Positions 8,388 to 16,837 of a stretch of 64,000 bases of DNA are shown here, piece by piece (within the stretch, counting starts at the first letter, position 1; each line of letters begins with the position of its first letter). The translations under genes and the position numbers were made by a program. The notes under the pieces were generated by a model, which saw only the letters and a program-made list of their open reading frames with translations, ran no database searches and was not told the origin of the DNA. Source of the stretch: Collimonas arenae (GTDB lineage Bacteria; Pseudomonadota; Gammaproteobacteria; Burkholderiales; Burkholderiaceae_D); contig NZ_CP009962.1 in NCBI RefSeq assembly GCF_000786695.1, positions 434,001-498,000 on the forward strand, read 5' to 3'.

Positions 8388-8750
8388 TTATTTAACCGCG
8401 GCATCCTTATTAACAATAGTTGAATTAGAGTGATCAGCTTTGATAATAATTGTTGCATTATTCATTTTTGCATTTGAACCAATATTGACGCTATTTACAT
8501 TCGCGCTACCGTCACTCTTTCCTTGAACTATTCGATGCTTTCCTCCCGACGCACCATCACGAGCCTCTTTATTCGCACGATTCATTGCATTCGTAACAGT
8601 GAATTGAGTGTTAGTTAGAGGTTTCGTATTTTTTTGTTGCTGATTCAATTTCGCTTTATATGCATCGTATGCACCACCATCAGCCAAGGAAAAACCATAA
8701 GGGGCAGATAAAATAATTAAGAAGAATATATTAGAGAACGGGTGAGACAT
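8388..8750 (-). CDS. Small secreted Asn/Ser-rich protein of the CsgG-like locus
   Basis: From the ATG at 8750, preceded by a strong GGAGGG site 7 bases away, the product has 120 residues; a start at 8801 would add 17 residues that spoil the signal peptide. The N-terminus (MSHPFSNIFFLIILSAPYGFSLA) is a signal peptide with likely cleavage before DGGAYDAY. The mature middle is basic and helical (YKAKLNQQQKN). The last 45 residues are strand-like and Asn/Ser/Ile rich, with alternating motifs such as NVNSVNIGSNAKMNNATIII, reminiscent of HfaA/curlin-type repeats. GC is low (some lines near 30%). Likely a substrate or nucleator for the adjacent CsgG-like pore, but no family is recognised with certainty. 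Confidence 0.6.
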   Translation of the reverse strand: MSHPFSNIFFLIILSAPYGFSLADGGAYDAYKAKLNQQQKNTKPLTNTQFTVTNAMNRANKEARDGASGGKHRIVQGKSDGSANVNSVNIGSNAKMNNATIIIKADHSNSTIVNKDAAVK

Positions 8751-8841
8751 TTTACTGCCCTCCAAAAAACAGTAATCGCAGTATTTAAACGATCTTTGCA
8801 TTTTCTATTAATGAAACCAATGCGGAACATTAAATATAGGA

Positions 8842-9153
8842 CTATTTTCCAACAACTATTGAATTTTGCGTTCCTTGACCATTAATTGTATTGTCGCCAC
8901 CTTTAAGACTGATAGTGTTATGAGAAGTCTTTTTTGTATCGTTAACCAGAATTGAGTTTTGGATCGCGGCACCACCGACGGAGCCACTTCCACCACTTAA
9001 TGGCCCAATCTTTACACTGGCCTTTCCCGTGACTTGATTAGTAATTTTATTCTTCGTTCCTTCTTGCTTTATCGTATTAGTTGTATCGGCAAAGCCGATA
9101 CAAGAAACCGTGCTGACAATACAGAAAACAACCATAGTTTTAACGAATCGCAT
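8842..9153 (-). CDS. Small secreted protein with curlin-like repeats
   Basis: From the ATG at 9153 (after GAGAGG) the product has 103 residues; a start at 9192 adds 13 residues before the signal peptide. The signal MRFVKTMVVFCIVSTVSC...FA is followed by repeat units: NTIKQEGTKNKI near the N-terminus and NTINGQGTQNSI near the C-terminus align directly, and both fit the curlin consensus in which Q-x-G-x-x-N recurs on a beta-arch. The centre is Gly/Ser rich (GPLSGGSGSVGG). This is the best candidate for the amyloid-like subunit exported by the CsgG-like lipoprotein downstream. It has only about two clear repeats, against five in CsgA. The DNA is AT-rich relative to the flanks. Confidence 0.65.
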   Translation of the reverse strand: MRFVKTMVVFCIVSTVSCIGFADTTNTIKQEGTKNKITNQVTGKASVKIGPLSGGSGSVGGAAIQNSILVNDTKKTSHNTISLKGGDNTINGQGTQNSIVVGK

Positions 9154-9268
9154 GATAGCCTCTCTTCTGTGATTAAAAAATCCCACATTCAATTCATAAA
9201 TGTATATAACTACCAGATAGATTAAATTTCTCGTGCTGGACGAAGTTGGATGTCTGCAGGAATAAATT

Positions 9269-9418
9269 ATGCTGACCGACGAAGTCGGCGCATATAGTTA
9301 TCGAGGGCATGCCCCTTGGGACTCAAGCTATAGCTGGTTTGGGTATGAAGGGGAAGTAAGTCAAGCACACTATAATTGGCACTCTCAAGACAGCGTTTTT
9401 ACAAGAGTACTTGCTTAA
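9269..9418 (+). CDS. Small ORF of unknown function, possibly a gene fragment
   Basis: A 49-codon ORF with an AGGA site at 9258-9261, 7 bases before its ATG. The product is unusually rich in aromatic and polar residues (GAYSYRGHAPWDSSYSWFGYE), unlike random translation of this AT-rich DNA. No family is recognised. There is no signal peptide or transmembrane segment. It may be the surviving tail of a larger acquired gene or a genuine small protein; it is divergent from the curlin-like operon. Confidence 0.35.
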   Translation: MLTDEVGAYSYRGHAPWDSSYSWFGYEGEVSQAHYNWHSQDSVFTRVLA

Positions 9419-9446
9419 ATTTTAGGCTGAAATTTCTATACGGCAA

Positions 9447-9464
9447 CCTGTTAAAATTAACAGG
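9447..9464. repeat. Palindrome cctgttaa-aa-ttaacagg
   Basis: Eight-base perfect arms separated by two bases, directly after the small ORF. The symmetry is typical of a repressor site, but there is no intact regulated gene close by. It could also be a weak transcript-end hairpin. Confidence 0.45.
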
Positions 9465-9503
9465 TGAAAATCCCGCTACAAGGTCGGAAACTCCACGGGC
9501 AAT

Positions 9504-9728
9504 TCAATGGTCATGGTTCATACCCCGGATCCGTTTATTTGATTCGTCCACAAATGAAAGCGTTTCATCTATAGATTTAACGGCTAGATCAGCAGAAGCC
9601 TTTGTAGCATTAGCAAGGGCGTCGAACTGTACTGGGCGCTCGTAGTCTGAACTACCGAACTCACCACCGACCGGAGCCATGTCAAGCCAAGCGCGATCCT
9701 AGGCAGTCAATTGAAAGTTCGCCGGCAT
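9504..9728 (-). pseudogene. Remnant of a small hypothetical protein with an internal TAG
   Basis: The minus-strand frame from the ATG at 9728 reads MPANFQLTA, then TAG (9699-9701), then DRAWLDMAPVGGEFGSSDYE and a helical stretch ending near 9507 before TGA. The coherent amphipathic sequence on both sides of the stop suggests a real small protein whose CAG codon became TAG. The ATG at DMAPV could still give a shorter product. No family is recognised confidently. The same kind of lesion is present in the IS3 remnant at 6218. Confidence 0.5.
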
Positions 9729-9998
9729 TTTGCCAACAGCTCTGCAAGTTTGTAGCGCGGTTTGCGCTTTGGCTCCCAGCGTGAATAAAGCCGCTTTTCT
9801 CCTAATCCTGCTTTTCATCATATTTTCTCGAAAGTTTGTAAGCGACGTTCAGGCTGTCGCAACATTGAGGCCAACTGGCCCATTGCGGTCGTACCAACGG
9901 TCAATCACTCACGCATCTCAATTCCAAGCATATCCGTGTACGCCAGACCCCGACAGACTTTATTACTTGTGATCAACGGTACGTAAAATTATCAGGCA

Positions 9999-11816
9999 TC
10001 ATTCCACAGTAACCGATTTAGCCAGATTCCGAGGCTTGTCCACATCAGTCCCACGCGCCAATGCAGTGTGATACGACAGCAGCTGCAACGGCACCACATG
10101 CAAAATCGGCGACAGCAAACCATAGTTTTCCGGCAGCCGGATCACGTGTACGCCTTCGCTTGACTTGATATGCGAATCGGCATCTGCGAATACATACAGC
10201 TGGCCGCCGCGGGCGCGGACTTCCTGCATGTTCGATTTCAGCTTTTCGATCAGCGCATCGTTCGGCGCCACGGTAACCACCGGCATTTCTTCTGTCACCA
10301 GCGCCAGCGGCCCGTGCTTGAGTTCGCCGGCGGCGTAGGCTTCGGCGTGGATGTAGGTGATTTCCTTGAGCTTCAATGCGCCTTCCAGCGCAATTGGGTA
10401 GTGGATGCCGCGGCCCAGGAACAGGGCGTTTTCCTTGCGTGCGAAGGCTTCGGCCCAGGCGACGATGTGCGGTTCCAGCGCCAGCACGCTTTGCAGCGCC
10501 GCCGGCAGGTGGCGCATGGCTTTCAGGTGGGCGGCTTCTTGTTCTTCGCTGAGGCGGCCTTTGCTTTGCGCCAGCGCCAGCGTCAGCAGGAACAGCGCGG
10601 CCAGCTGGGTGGTGAAGGCTTTGGTCGAGGCGACGCCGACTTCGACGCCGGCGCGGGTGATGTAGGCCAGCGCGCATTCGCGCACCATGGCGCTGGTGGC
10701 GACGTTGCAGATGGTGAGGGTGTGTTGCATGCCCTGGCCGCGCGCGTGCTTGAGCGCGGCCAGGGTATCGGCGGTTTCGCCGCTCTGCGAGATGGTGACC
10801 ACCAGCGAGTTCGGATTCGGCACGCTGTCGCGGTAACGGTATTCGCTGGCGATTTCTACATTGACGGGGATCTTGGCGATCGATTCGATCCAGTACTTGG
10901 CGGTCAGGCCGGCGTAGTAGCTGGTGCCGCAAGCCAGGATCAGGACTGAATCGATCTGCTTGAACACATTGAAGGCGCCGTCGCCGAACAGTTCCGGCAT
11001 GATGCCGGTGATGCCTTCGAGGGTGTCTGCAATGGCCCGCGGCTGTTCGAAAATTTCCTTTTGCATGTAGTGCTGGTACGGCCCCAGTTCGACTGCGCTG
11101 CTGTAGGCGTGCACGGTCTTGACTTCGCGCTCAACGGCTTTGCCGGCGGCGTCGACGATCCAGACGCGTTGCAATTGCAGGTCGACCACGTCGCCTTCTT
11201 CCAAGTAGATGATCTGGTCGGTGGTGCCGGCCAGCGCCATGGCGTCCGAGGCGACGAAATTCTGGCCCTGGCCAACGCCGACGATCAGCGGCGATCCCTG
11301 GCGGGCGGCGACGACGCGGTGCGGCTCGTCGACGGAGAACACGGCTATCGCATAGGCGCCGGTCAGGCGGCGCACAGCTTGCTGCACGGTGGCGAACAGG
11401 TCGCCGTTGTACATGTGATTGACCAGATGGGCGATTACTTCGGTATCGGTCTGGCTTTCGAAGTGATAACCGGCTGCTTGCAGTTCGGCGCGTAGCTCGT
11501 CGTGGTTTTCGATGATGCCGTTGTGGACCAGGGCGATACGGTCGCGCGAAAAATGCGGATGGGCATTGTGGGTTGCCGGTGCGCCGTGAGTGGCCCAGCG
11601 GGTATGGGCGATGCCGGTAAAACCGGACAGGTGGGCTTTCTCAACCTGGGCTTCGAGGTCAGCTACGCGCGAGGTGCTGCGCGAACGTTGCAGTTTGCCG
11701 TCGATATGCAGGGCCACGCCGCAGGAATCGTAACCGCGGTACTCGAGGCGTTTCAGTCCTTCCAGCAGAATAGGCGTGACATTAATTTGGGCAACTGCAG
11801 CAACGATTCCGCACAT
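9999..11816 (-). CDS. glmS: Glutamine--fructose-6-phosphate aminotransferase (isomerizing)
   Basis: A 605-residue GlmS starting [10 protein letters not shown] at 11816; Cys2 becomes the N-terminal nucleophile after Met removal, so the upstream start at 11828 is wrong. The N-terminal class-II glutaminase domain (about 1-240, [22 protein letters not shown]) releases ammonia. The C-terminal part contains two SIS domains ([21 protein letters not shown]) and ends [13 protein letters not shown], the typical GlmS tail. It makes glucosamine-6-phosphate, the first step to UDP-GlcNAc for peptidoglycan and LPS. glmU lies nearby in the same orientation, separated by an Lrp-type gene on the other strand. 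No glmS ribozyme is visible upstream. Confidence 0.98.
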   Translation of the reverse strand: MCGIVAAVAQINVTPILLEGLKRLEYRGYDSCGVALHIDGKLQRSRSTSRVADLEAQVEKAHLSGFTGIAHTRWATHGAPATHNAHPHFSRDRIALVHNGIIENHDELRAELQAAGYHFESQTDTEVIAHLVNHMYNGDLFATVQQAVRRLTGAYAIAVFSVDEPHRVVAARQGSPLIVGVGQGQNFVASDAMALAGTTDQIIYLEEGDVVDLQLQRVWIVDAAGKAVEREVKTVHAYSSAVELGPYQHYMQKEIFEQPRAIADTLEGITGIMPELFGDGAFNVFKQIDSVLILACGTSYYAGLTAKYWIESIAKIPVNVEIASEYRYRDSVPNPNSLVVTISQSGETADTLAALKHARGQGMQHTLTICNVATSAMVRECALAYITRAGVEVGVASTKAFTTQLAALFLLTLALAQSKGRLSEEQEAAHLKAMRHLPAALQSVLALEPHIVAWAEAFARKENALFLGRGIHYPIALEGALKLKEITYIHAEAYAAGELKHGPLALVTEEMPVVTVAPNDALIEKLKSNMQEVRARGGQLYVFADADSHIKSSEGVHVIRLPENYGLLSPILHVVPLQLLSYHTALARGTDVDKPRNLAKSVTVE

Positions 11817-11840
11817 GGTTTTCCTCATTGATTGGGTGAA

Positions 11841-11972
11841 GGGAGCCTCGAATAACCTGCTGCAGGGTTTACAAATTCTGCAATCTTGGCACTGCGATGC
11901 TCACCGTACTTTCGTACGGCTGCGCTTCTCCTGCCGACATTCCACCGCTTGCTACGGTTTTTCGAAGCTCCC
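11841..11972. repeat. MITE-like element with 17-bp imperfect terminal inverted repeats
   Basis: gggagcctcgaataacc (11841-11857) and ggtttttcgaagctccc (11956-11972) are inverted complements at 15 of 17 positions and bound 132 bases with no ORF. Inside is a perfect hairpin CCGTAC-tttc-GTACGG followed by a ctgcgcttctcct stretch, features partly shared with the element at 17696. It lies just upstream of glmS. Confidence 0.6.
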
Positions 11973-12113
11973 GAATGAGCGTATCTTAGGCTAGCGTTGG
12001 TGAAATAAGATGTCTATATTTGTTATTATTTGGATTATTATTTCACTGTATACATTTTGTGAAATATTATTTCATTTTTATTTATAAATATCTCATAAAT
12101 TGCATATCGCACC

Positions 12114-12578
12114 ATGGACATTGTTTTAGACGAGCTCGATAAGCGCATCTTGAACGCATTGCAGCTGGATGCTTCACAAACGAATCATCAACTGGCGCAA
12201 CAGGTGCATGCGTCGCCGCCGACCTGTTTGCGGCGTGTCAAGCGTTTGACCGATGCCGGCGTCATCTTGCGGCAGGTGGCGATCATCGCACCGGACAAGG
12301 TGGGGGCTGGACTTACTGCGATTGTCGAAGTCACGCTGGACAATCAGGCGGATGAGCGTTTGGTGGAGTTCGAGGCGCTGGTGGCGGCTGAGCCGATGCT
12401 GCTGCAATGCTATCGGGTTTCGCCCGGGCCGGATTTTGTGCTGGTGGTGCAAGTGGCGGACATGGCGGCCTACCATGCACTGGCGCACCAGTTGTTTGCC
12501 GCGCAGAAGAATGTGCGCAATGTGCGGACTTACTTCTCGATCCACCGCAGCAAATTCGATACCCGGCTGGCGGTATAA
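12114..12578 (+). CDS. Lrp/AsnC-family transcriptional regulator
   Basis: A 154-residue feast/famine regulator. Residues 1-60 form the AsnC-type winged helix (LDELDKRILNALQLDASQTNHQLAQ, then VHASPPTCLRRVKRL). Residues about 68-145 form the RAM ligand-binding domain with the central GPDFVLVVQV strand. It is preceded by an AT-rich region (12001-12113) suitable for its own promoter and autoregulation. Its stop codon overlaps the glmU terminator, which is read from the opposite strand. The effector is probably an amino acid, and the targets are not evident. Confidence 0.93.
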   Translation: MDIVLDELDKRILNALQLDASQTNHQLAQQVHASPPTCLRRVKRLTDAGVILRQVAIIAPDKVGAGLTAIVEVTLDNQADERLVEFEALVAAEPMLLQCYRVSPGPDFVLVVQVADMAAYHALAHQLFAAQKNVRNVRTYFSIHRSKFDTRLAV

Positions 12579-12615
12579 AAAAATGGATAGCGCCGGTCGA
12601 AACCGGTGGCTATCC
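12577..12615 (-). terminator. Intrinsic terminator for glmU
   Basis: On the minus strand a long hairpin (GGATAGC and CCGGT arms, loop ttcg) is followed by seven T residues just after the end of glmU. It overlaps the last codons of the convergent Lrp-type gene. Confidence 0.85.
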
Positions 12616-12679
12616 ATGGCTTGCTGATTTACTGCTTGTTTCTTATTTGTTTGTTATTTGCTTCGTACTTATTTCTTAC

Positions 12680-14038
12680 TTACTTCTTGATCTTCACAGG
12701 CCGTTGCCAGCCATCAATCGTGACCTGGCGTGACCGCGATACGGTCAGCTTGCCTTCCGGCGCATCCTTGGTCAGCGTGGTGCCGGCACCGAGCGTGGCG
12801 CCTTTGCCGACGCGCACAGGCGCTACCAGTTGGCTGTCGCTGCCGATGAAGGCGTCGTCTTCGATGATGGTGCGGAATTTATTGGCGCCGTCGTAGTTGC
12901 AGGTAATGGTGCCGGCGCCGATATTCACTCGCGTTCCTACTGTGGCATCACCGACATAGGCCAGGTGATTGGCCTTGCTGTGCGCCGCGACCTGGCTGTT
13001 TTTGACTTCGACGAAATTACCGATGTGGACGTCTTCGCCGAGTTCGGTGCCGGGGCGCAGGCGTGCATACGGGCCGATTTGCGAAGCCGCGCCGACGATT
13101 GCATCTTCTATATGGCAGAAGGGTTTGATGTTGGCGTCGCGGCCGATGCGGGCGTTCTTGATCACGCAATGGGCGCCGATCACCGCGCCGTCTTCGATGC
13201 TGACTTCGCCTTCGAAGATGCAACCGATATCGATGCTGACATCGCGGCCGCATTGCAGCGTGCCGCGCACATCCAGGCGGGCCGGATCAAGCAAGGTCAC
13301 GCCTTGTTCCAGCAAGCGGTTGGCGATGTTGCGCTGGTGGATGCGCTCCAGTTCGGCCAGCTGCACCTTGCTGTTGACGCCCAGGGTTTCCGCTATCGCA
13401 TCGGGCTGCGCCGAGACGACCGGCGTGCCGTCGGCGACGGCGCTGGCGACGATGTCGGTCAGATAATATTCGCCTTGCGCGTTGTTATTGGAGAGTCCGG
13501 CCAGCCATTTTTTCAGTTGCACTGTCGGGGCGACCATGATGCCGGTGTTGCATTCACGGATGGCGCGCTGTTCCGGCGTCGCGTCTTTCTGTTCGACGAT
13601 GCTGGTGATCTTGCCTTGTTCGCGGACGATGCGGCCGTAGCCGGTAGGGTCTTCCATATCGACTGTCAGCACCGCCAGCTTGTCGGCGCCCGCACTGTCG
13701 ATGAGGCGTTGCAGCGTGTTGCTGGCAATCAGCGGTACGTCGCCGTAGAGCACCAGCGTCGGCACCACATCGTCCAGGTGCGCAGCGGCTTGCGCCACGG
13801 CGTGGCCGGTGCCCAGTTGCGGCTCTTGCTTGGCGAAGACCAGGTCGTCAGCAGCCAGCGAGCGCGGCACGGCATCGCCGCCATGGCCGTAGATTACGCA
13901 CAGAGTAGTGGGAGACAGCGCGCGCGCCGCCGTGATCACATGCGATAGCAACGGCTTGCCCGCCAGGGGATGCAACACCTTGGGGAGTGCGGACTGCATG
14001 CGCTTGCCCATGCCGGCAGCGAGAATGACAATGTTCAT
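12680..14038 (-). CDS. glmU: Bifunctional N-acetylglucosamine-1-phosphate uridyltransferase / glucosamine-1-phosphate acetyltransferase
   Basis: A 452-residue GlmU starting [14 protein letters not shown] at 14038 (an upstream TTG at 14044 is unlikely). The N-terminal domain has the LAAGxGxRM...[10 protein letters not shown] nucleotidyltransferase signature and GTGHAVAQA. From about residue 250 a left-handed beta-helix of hexapeptide repeats forms the acetyltransferase ([44 protein letters not shown]). It catalyses the last two steps to UDP-GlcNAc, following GlmS and GlmM. It lies near glmS but is terminated by its own hairpin. Confidence 0.98.
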   Translation of the reverse strand: MNIVILAAGMGKRMQSALPKVLHPLAGKPLLSHVITAARALSPTTLCVIYGHGGDAVPRSLAADDLVFAKQEPQLGTGHAVAQAAAHLDDVVPTLVLYGDVPLIASNTLQRLIDSAGADKLAVLTVDMEDPTGYGRIVREQGKITSIVEQKDATPEQRAIRECNTGIMVAPTVQLKKWLAGLSNNNAQGEYYLTDIVASAVADGTPVVSAQPDAIAETLGVNSKVQLAELERIHQRNIANRLLEQGVTLLDPARLDVRGTLQCGRDVSIDIGCIFEGEVSIEDGAVIGAHCVIKNARIGRDANIKPFCHIEDAIVGAASQIGPYARLRPGTELGEDVHIGNFVEVKNSQVAAHSKANHLAYVGDATVGTRVNIGAGTITCNYDGANKFRTIIEDDAFIGSDSQLVAPVRVGKGATLGAGTTLTKDAPEGKLTVSRSRQVTIDGWQRPVKIKK

Positions 14039-14235
14039 GGTCAATATAGAAAGGGAAGTGGAAACGGCGGGTGGGAAATTCTAGCATGCGCAGTGCTGTC
14101 GGCATTGGCGCCGATACCGATTGCACAACAATTTGCCGAAACTAAATCGCCCCAGGACCGGATTAGCGGTAATGGGGCGATGTACGGGACGACATGCGGG
14201 GCGGCATACGTCGCGCGCCGCGCTAGCTAAGCCAG

Positions 14236-14826
14236 TTAATAGTGCTGCCAGAAACCGCCGGAGAAGGCCCAGTTGTTGCCATTGCGGACCCAGTGGCCCG
14301 GCGCCCAGAAATAACCGTCGCGGCGCGCTTCCCAGTGGCCGTTGATCCAGTCATGGCGGCCGTTGTTCCAGCGCCAGTAGCCGCCGATCCAGACGTGGTC
14401 AGGACTCGGCGCCGGGGGCATGACCTCGATCCGTGGCGGCGGCGGCGCAACATTGATCACGATCGGCGCGGCGTTGTAAGTATTGTTGATCTGCACCCAG
14501 CGGCCAGGATGGAATACCCATTGACCGCCGTCATTGCTCCAGTAAGCGTGCTGGAAAACCATATTGGCGCGGGACTGTTCCCAGTGACCGTTGTTCCAGA
14601 CAAAGCGGTTGTTTTCCCACTTCCAGTGACCAGGGATCCAGTAAGAATCAGGATAGGGCGCCGGCGGCAGCACTTCAACCAGCGGCGCAGGCGGCGCTTG
14701 CACGACTTTGACTTCGCGGTATACGACCTGTGTGCGGGGCGGTTCCACTACACAGCCGGCCAGCGACACGGTCGCTGCTGCTACGGCTGACAATACCAAA
14801 TAACGTTGAAAACGACGACGGTTCAT
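14236..14826 (-). CDS. WxxGxW-repeat (YXWGXW) lipoprotein
   Basis: A 196-residue protein with a basic N-terminus (MNRRRFQRY), a hydrophobic stretch and lipobox SLAGC, so probably a lipoprotein. The mature part contains at least five aromatic repeats of the W-x-x-G-x-W kind (YWIPGHWKW, FVWNNGHWE, VWIGGYWRW, HDWINGHWE, YFWAPGHWV), interspersed with proline-rich linkers (PPAPYPD, APPPPR, PPAPSPD). Proteins with these repeats are common in Burkholderiales and are usually of unknown function, likely cell-envelope. It ends FSGGFWQHY and stands alone. Confidence 0.85.
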   Translation of the reverse strand: MNRRRFQRYLVLSAVAAATVSLAGCVVEPPRTQVVYREVKVVQAPPAPLVEVLPPAPYPDSYWIPGHWKWENNRFVWNNGHWEQSRANMVFQHAYWSNDGGQWVFHPGRWVQINNTYNAAPIVINVAPPPPRIEVMPPAPSPDHVWIGGYWRWNNGRHDWINGHWEARRDGYFWAPGHWVRNGNNWAFSGGFWQHY

Positions 14827-14956
14827 TTATGTCTCCAGAGAAAGATCCTCGGTATTAAACGAAAAGCCGTACGGAATGAATACAGGGATTACAAATACTT
14901 GCAATATACCCGCCGCAAGCCGCTCCCGGAGGTTGCAGGCCGCCTGCCGCGAAGGG

Positions 14957-15289
14957 TCAGGCTTCGTCTTTCACATTGGTATTGGGGCCGTTTTTCTTGA
15001 CGGCGTTGATGCCGGCGTCGCGGGCGCTGGTGGTGCTGTACATCTGGCTGCTGCCGATGACCTGGTGATTGGCGGCTTTCAGGTTGAAATAGAATTTGCC
15101 GTTGGAAGCCTGGTTGCGGCTATAGCGATCATCTTGCGTGCTGTTGTTTTGCACCGAAGCGATGCCGTTTTCGGCGGAGGCCTTGGCGACGTACATTTCG
15201 CTGTTGAGCACGACTTCGCCGTCGTCAGAGTAGAGCAGGAAGTAAAACTGTCCATCTACAGACTTCTTGAGTACATAGGACCCTGCCAT
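14957..15289 (-). CDS. DUF1508 / YegP-type small protein
   Basis: A 110-residue protein made of two tandem units of about 48 residues, each with the pattern (G)xFYFxL...xxxVxxSxxMYxxxxxAxxGIxxVxxN: the first around QFYFLLYSDDGEVVLNSEMY, the second around KFYFNLKAANHQVIGSSQMY. This duplicated layout defines the UPF0339/YegP family, small alpha-beta proteins of unclear function. It is a single gene beginning MAGSYVLKKS. Confidence 0.88.
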   Translation of the reverse strand: MAGSYVLKKSVDGQFYFLLYSDDGEVVLNSEMYVAKASAENGIASVQNNSTQDDRYSRNQASNGKFYFNLKAANHQVIGSSQMYSTTSARDAGINAVKKNGPNTNVKDEA

Positions 15290-15441
15290 TGCGCTTCTCC
15301 TGTTTATAGTTGCAGACGAAGCGGTGACGAAATAGCTACTTATCCATCCGACCGCCGCTCGTCCACTTTAATTATATAGCTCTGAGGGTTAATTCAATAC
15401 TGCTGCTTGATCAACGCATCGATACGTTAACGCTTTGACGT

Positions 15442-16389
15442 TCAATCGACCGCGTGCAGCGGAATGATGCTGGCCACGTTAGCGCTGGCCGGCGTCGAGC
15501 AAGGATCGTCGTCAAACGCGATATCGCCGTTCGGATCGGCGATGCCGCTTGCCTTGAGTCCTGTGAAGCCGAACAGGTTGCGGTCCATCAGATGTGACGG
15601 CGCCACTGTCGACAGCGAGGCGAAGACATTGTCGACCCGGCCCGGGAATTTCTTTTCCCATTCGCGCAACATGCCCTTGATCTGCTTGCGCTGCAGGTTT
15701 TCCTGGCTGCCGCACAGATCGCAGGGGATGATCGGAAACTGCTTGACCTCGGCATAGCGGATCAGGTCGGCTTCCTTGACGTAGGCCAATGGCCGGATGA
15801 CGATCTGCTTGCCGTCGTCCGATTGCAGCTTGGCCGGCATGCTCTTCAGTTTGCCGCCGAAAAACATGTTGAGGAAAAAGGTTTCCATGATGTCGTCGCG
15901 GTGATGGCCGAGAGCGACCTTGGTCGCACCCAGTTCGGTGGCGACCCGGTACAGGATGCCGCGCCGCAGCCGTGAACACAGCGAGCAAGTGGTCTTGCCC
16001 TCCGGGATCAGGCGCTTGACGATGCTGTAGGTATCCTGGTTTTCGATGTGATAGGCGACGCCCAGTTTTTCCAGGTAGGCCGGCAGAATGTGATCGGGGA
16101 AATTCGGCTGTTTCTGGTCCAGGTTGACCGCCACGATCTCGAAATTGATCGGCGCCCGCTCGCGCAAGGTCATCAGGATATCCAGCAGGGCGTAGCTATC
16201 TTTGCCGCCGGACAGGCAGACCATCACCTTGTCGCCGTCTTCGATCATGTTGAAATCGCCGATTGCCTGGCCGACCTGGCGGCACAAGCGCTTATGCAGC
16301 TTGTTGTTTTCGTGGGCGATCTTTTCGATGCTTTTCTGGTTCGGGGCGACAGTGTCGGCCAGCGCTTGCGCCAATGGTTGGTCTTGCAT
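15442..16389 (-). CDS. ttcA: tRNA 2-thiocytidine(32) biosynthesis protein
   Basis: A TtcA enzyme of 315 residues from the ATG at 16389, which follows AGGAAG at ideal spacing; an ATG at 16419 gives 325 residues but lacks a site and crowds folB. The PP-loop SGGKDS binds ATP, and the paired cysteine motifs [10 protein letters not shown] and CDLCGSQ hold the iron-sulfur cluster. It thiolates cytidine 32 in certain tRNAs. It is downstream of folB and an SDR gene on the same strand and is probably co-transcribed with them. Confidence 0.95.
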   Translation of the reverse strand: MQDQPLAQALADTVAPNQKSIEKIAHENNKLHKRLCRQVGQAIGDFNMIEDGDKVMVCLSGGKDSYALLDILMTLRERAPINFEIVAVNLDQKQPNFPDHILPAYLEKLGVAYHIENQDTYSIVKRLIPEGKTTCSLCSRLRRGILYRVATELGATKVALGHHRDDIMETFFLNMFFGGKLKSMPAKLQSDDGKQIVIRPLAYVKEADLIRYAEVKQFPIIPCDLCGSQENLQRKQIKGMLREWEKKFPGRVDNVFASLSTVAPSHLMDRNLFGFTGLKASGIADPNGDIAFDDDPCSTPASANVASIIPLHAVD

Positions 16390-16431
16390 AAGGACTTCCT
16401 GCTTCAATAGGTCATTCATGGTGATTCAAAC

Positions 16432-16830
16432 TCAGGCTTTCGGCTTGATGCGGAATACTTCGACGCCGACCGAGCGGCAGTCCGGGTAGGCATCGGGTTT
16501 TTCAGACGACACCCGCACCGCGCGTACCCGTGGATGCGCCAGCAAGGCGCTGACGAGGTCGTCGCACAGGGTTTCCTGCAAATGGATATGGCCTTGTGCC
16601 ATGCGCTTGGCCACGGTATTGCGCATGAAATTGTAATCCAGCACGTCATCCATATGGTCTTTGGTCGGTGTCGACAGGGCCAACGGCACAAACAGGTCGA
16701 CATTGATCAGCGCGCGCTGCGTGCCTTGTTTTTCGGATTCGTAGACGCCGATATTGATCTGCACTTCGTAGTCGCGCAGGAACAGGCGACGGCAATCGCT
16801 AAGGTCGGGATGGATGAGTGCAGAGAGCAT
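16432..16830 (-). CDS. folB: Dihydroneopterin aldolase
   Basis: A 132-residue FolB from the ATG at 16830 (MLSALIHPDLSDCRRLFLRDYEV). The open frame continues upstream to 17025, but that part is the antisense-like shadow of the SDR gene. Family features include the N-terminal strand LRDYEVQINIGVYESEK, the IGVYExE active-site segment and the LxEPLxxxLxxxL-like helix LQETLCDDLVSALLAHP. It cleaves dihydroneopterin to hydroxymethyldihydropterin and glycolaldehyde in folate synthesis. It starts 7 bases after the SDR gene. Confidence 0.93.
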   Translation of the reverse strand: MLSALIHPDLSDCRRLFLRDYEVQINIGVYESEKQGTQRALINVDLFVPLALSTPTKDHMDDVLDYNFMRNTVAKRMAQGHIHLQETLCDDLVSALLAHPRVRAVRVSSEKPDAYPDCRSVGVEVFRIKPKA

Positions 16831-16837
16831 GGCTTTT

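Larger units (their letters stand above)
9154..9998. other. 845-base AT-richer accessory gap
   Basis: Between the curlin-like gene and glmS there is no convincing full-length gene. The stretch holds the upstream region of the curlin-like operon (9154-9260), a 49-codon ORF on plus (9269-9418), an 18-base palindrome (9447-9464) and a minus-strand nonsense-mutated remnant (9504-9728). In 9729-9998 nothing recognisable was found, and an 80-codon plus-strand ORF there looks random. The mixture of fragments suggests an old insertion site. Confidence 0.7.

Noticed and set aside
9730..9972. 80-codon plus-strand ORF between the remnant and glmS, with a hydrophobic stretch.
   Set aside because: No ribosome binding site and the sequence after the hydrophobic stretch looks random; likely chance in decayed DNA.
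10045..10932. Long minus-strand frame inside glmS and similar frames opposite glmU and deaD.
   Set aside because: Out-of-frame shadows of GC-rich coding sequence; composition is Arg/Pro/Gly-rich and no start signals are seen.
11817..12113. Possible glmS ribozyme or riboswitch upstream of glmS.
   Set aside because: The glmS ribozyme is known mainly from Gram-positive bacteria, and none of its conserved core was recognisable; the gap is explained by the inverted-repeat element and the Lrp promoter region.
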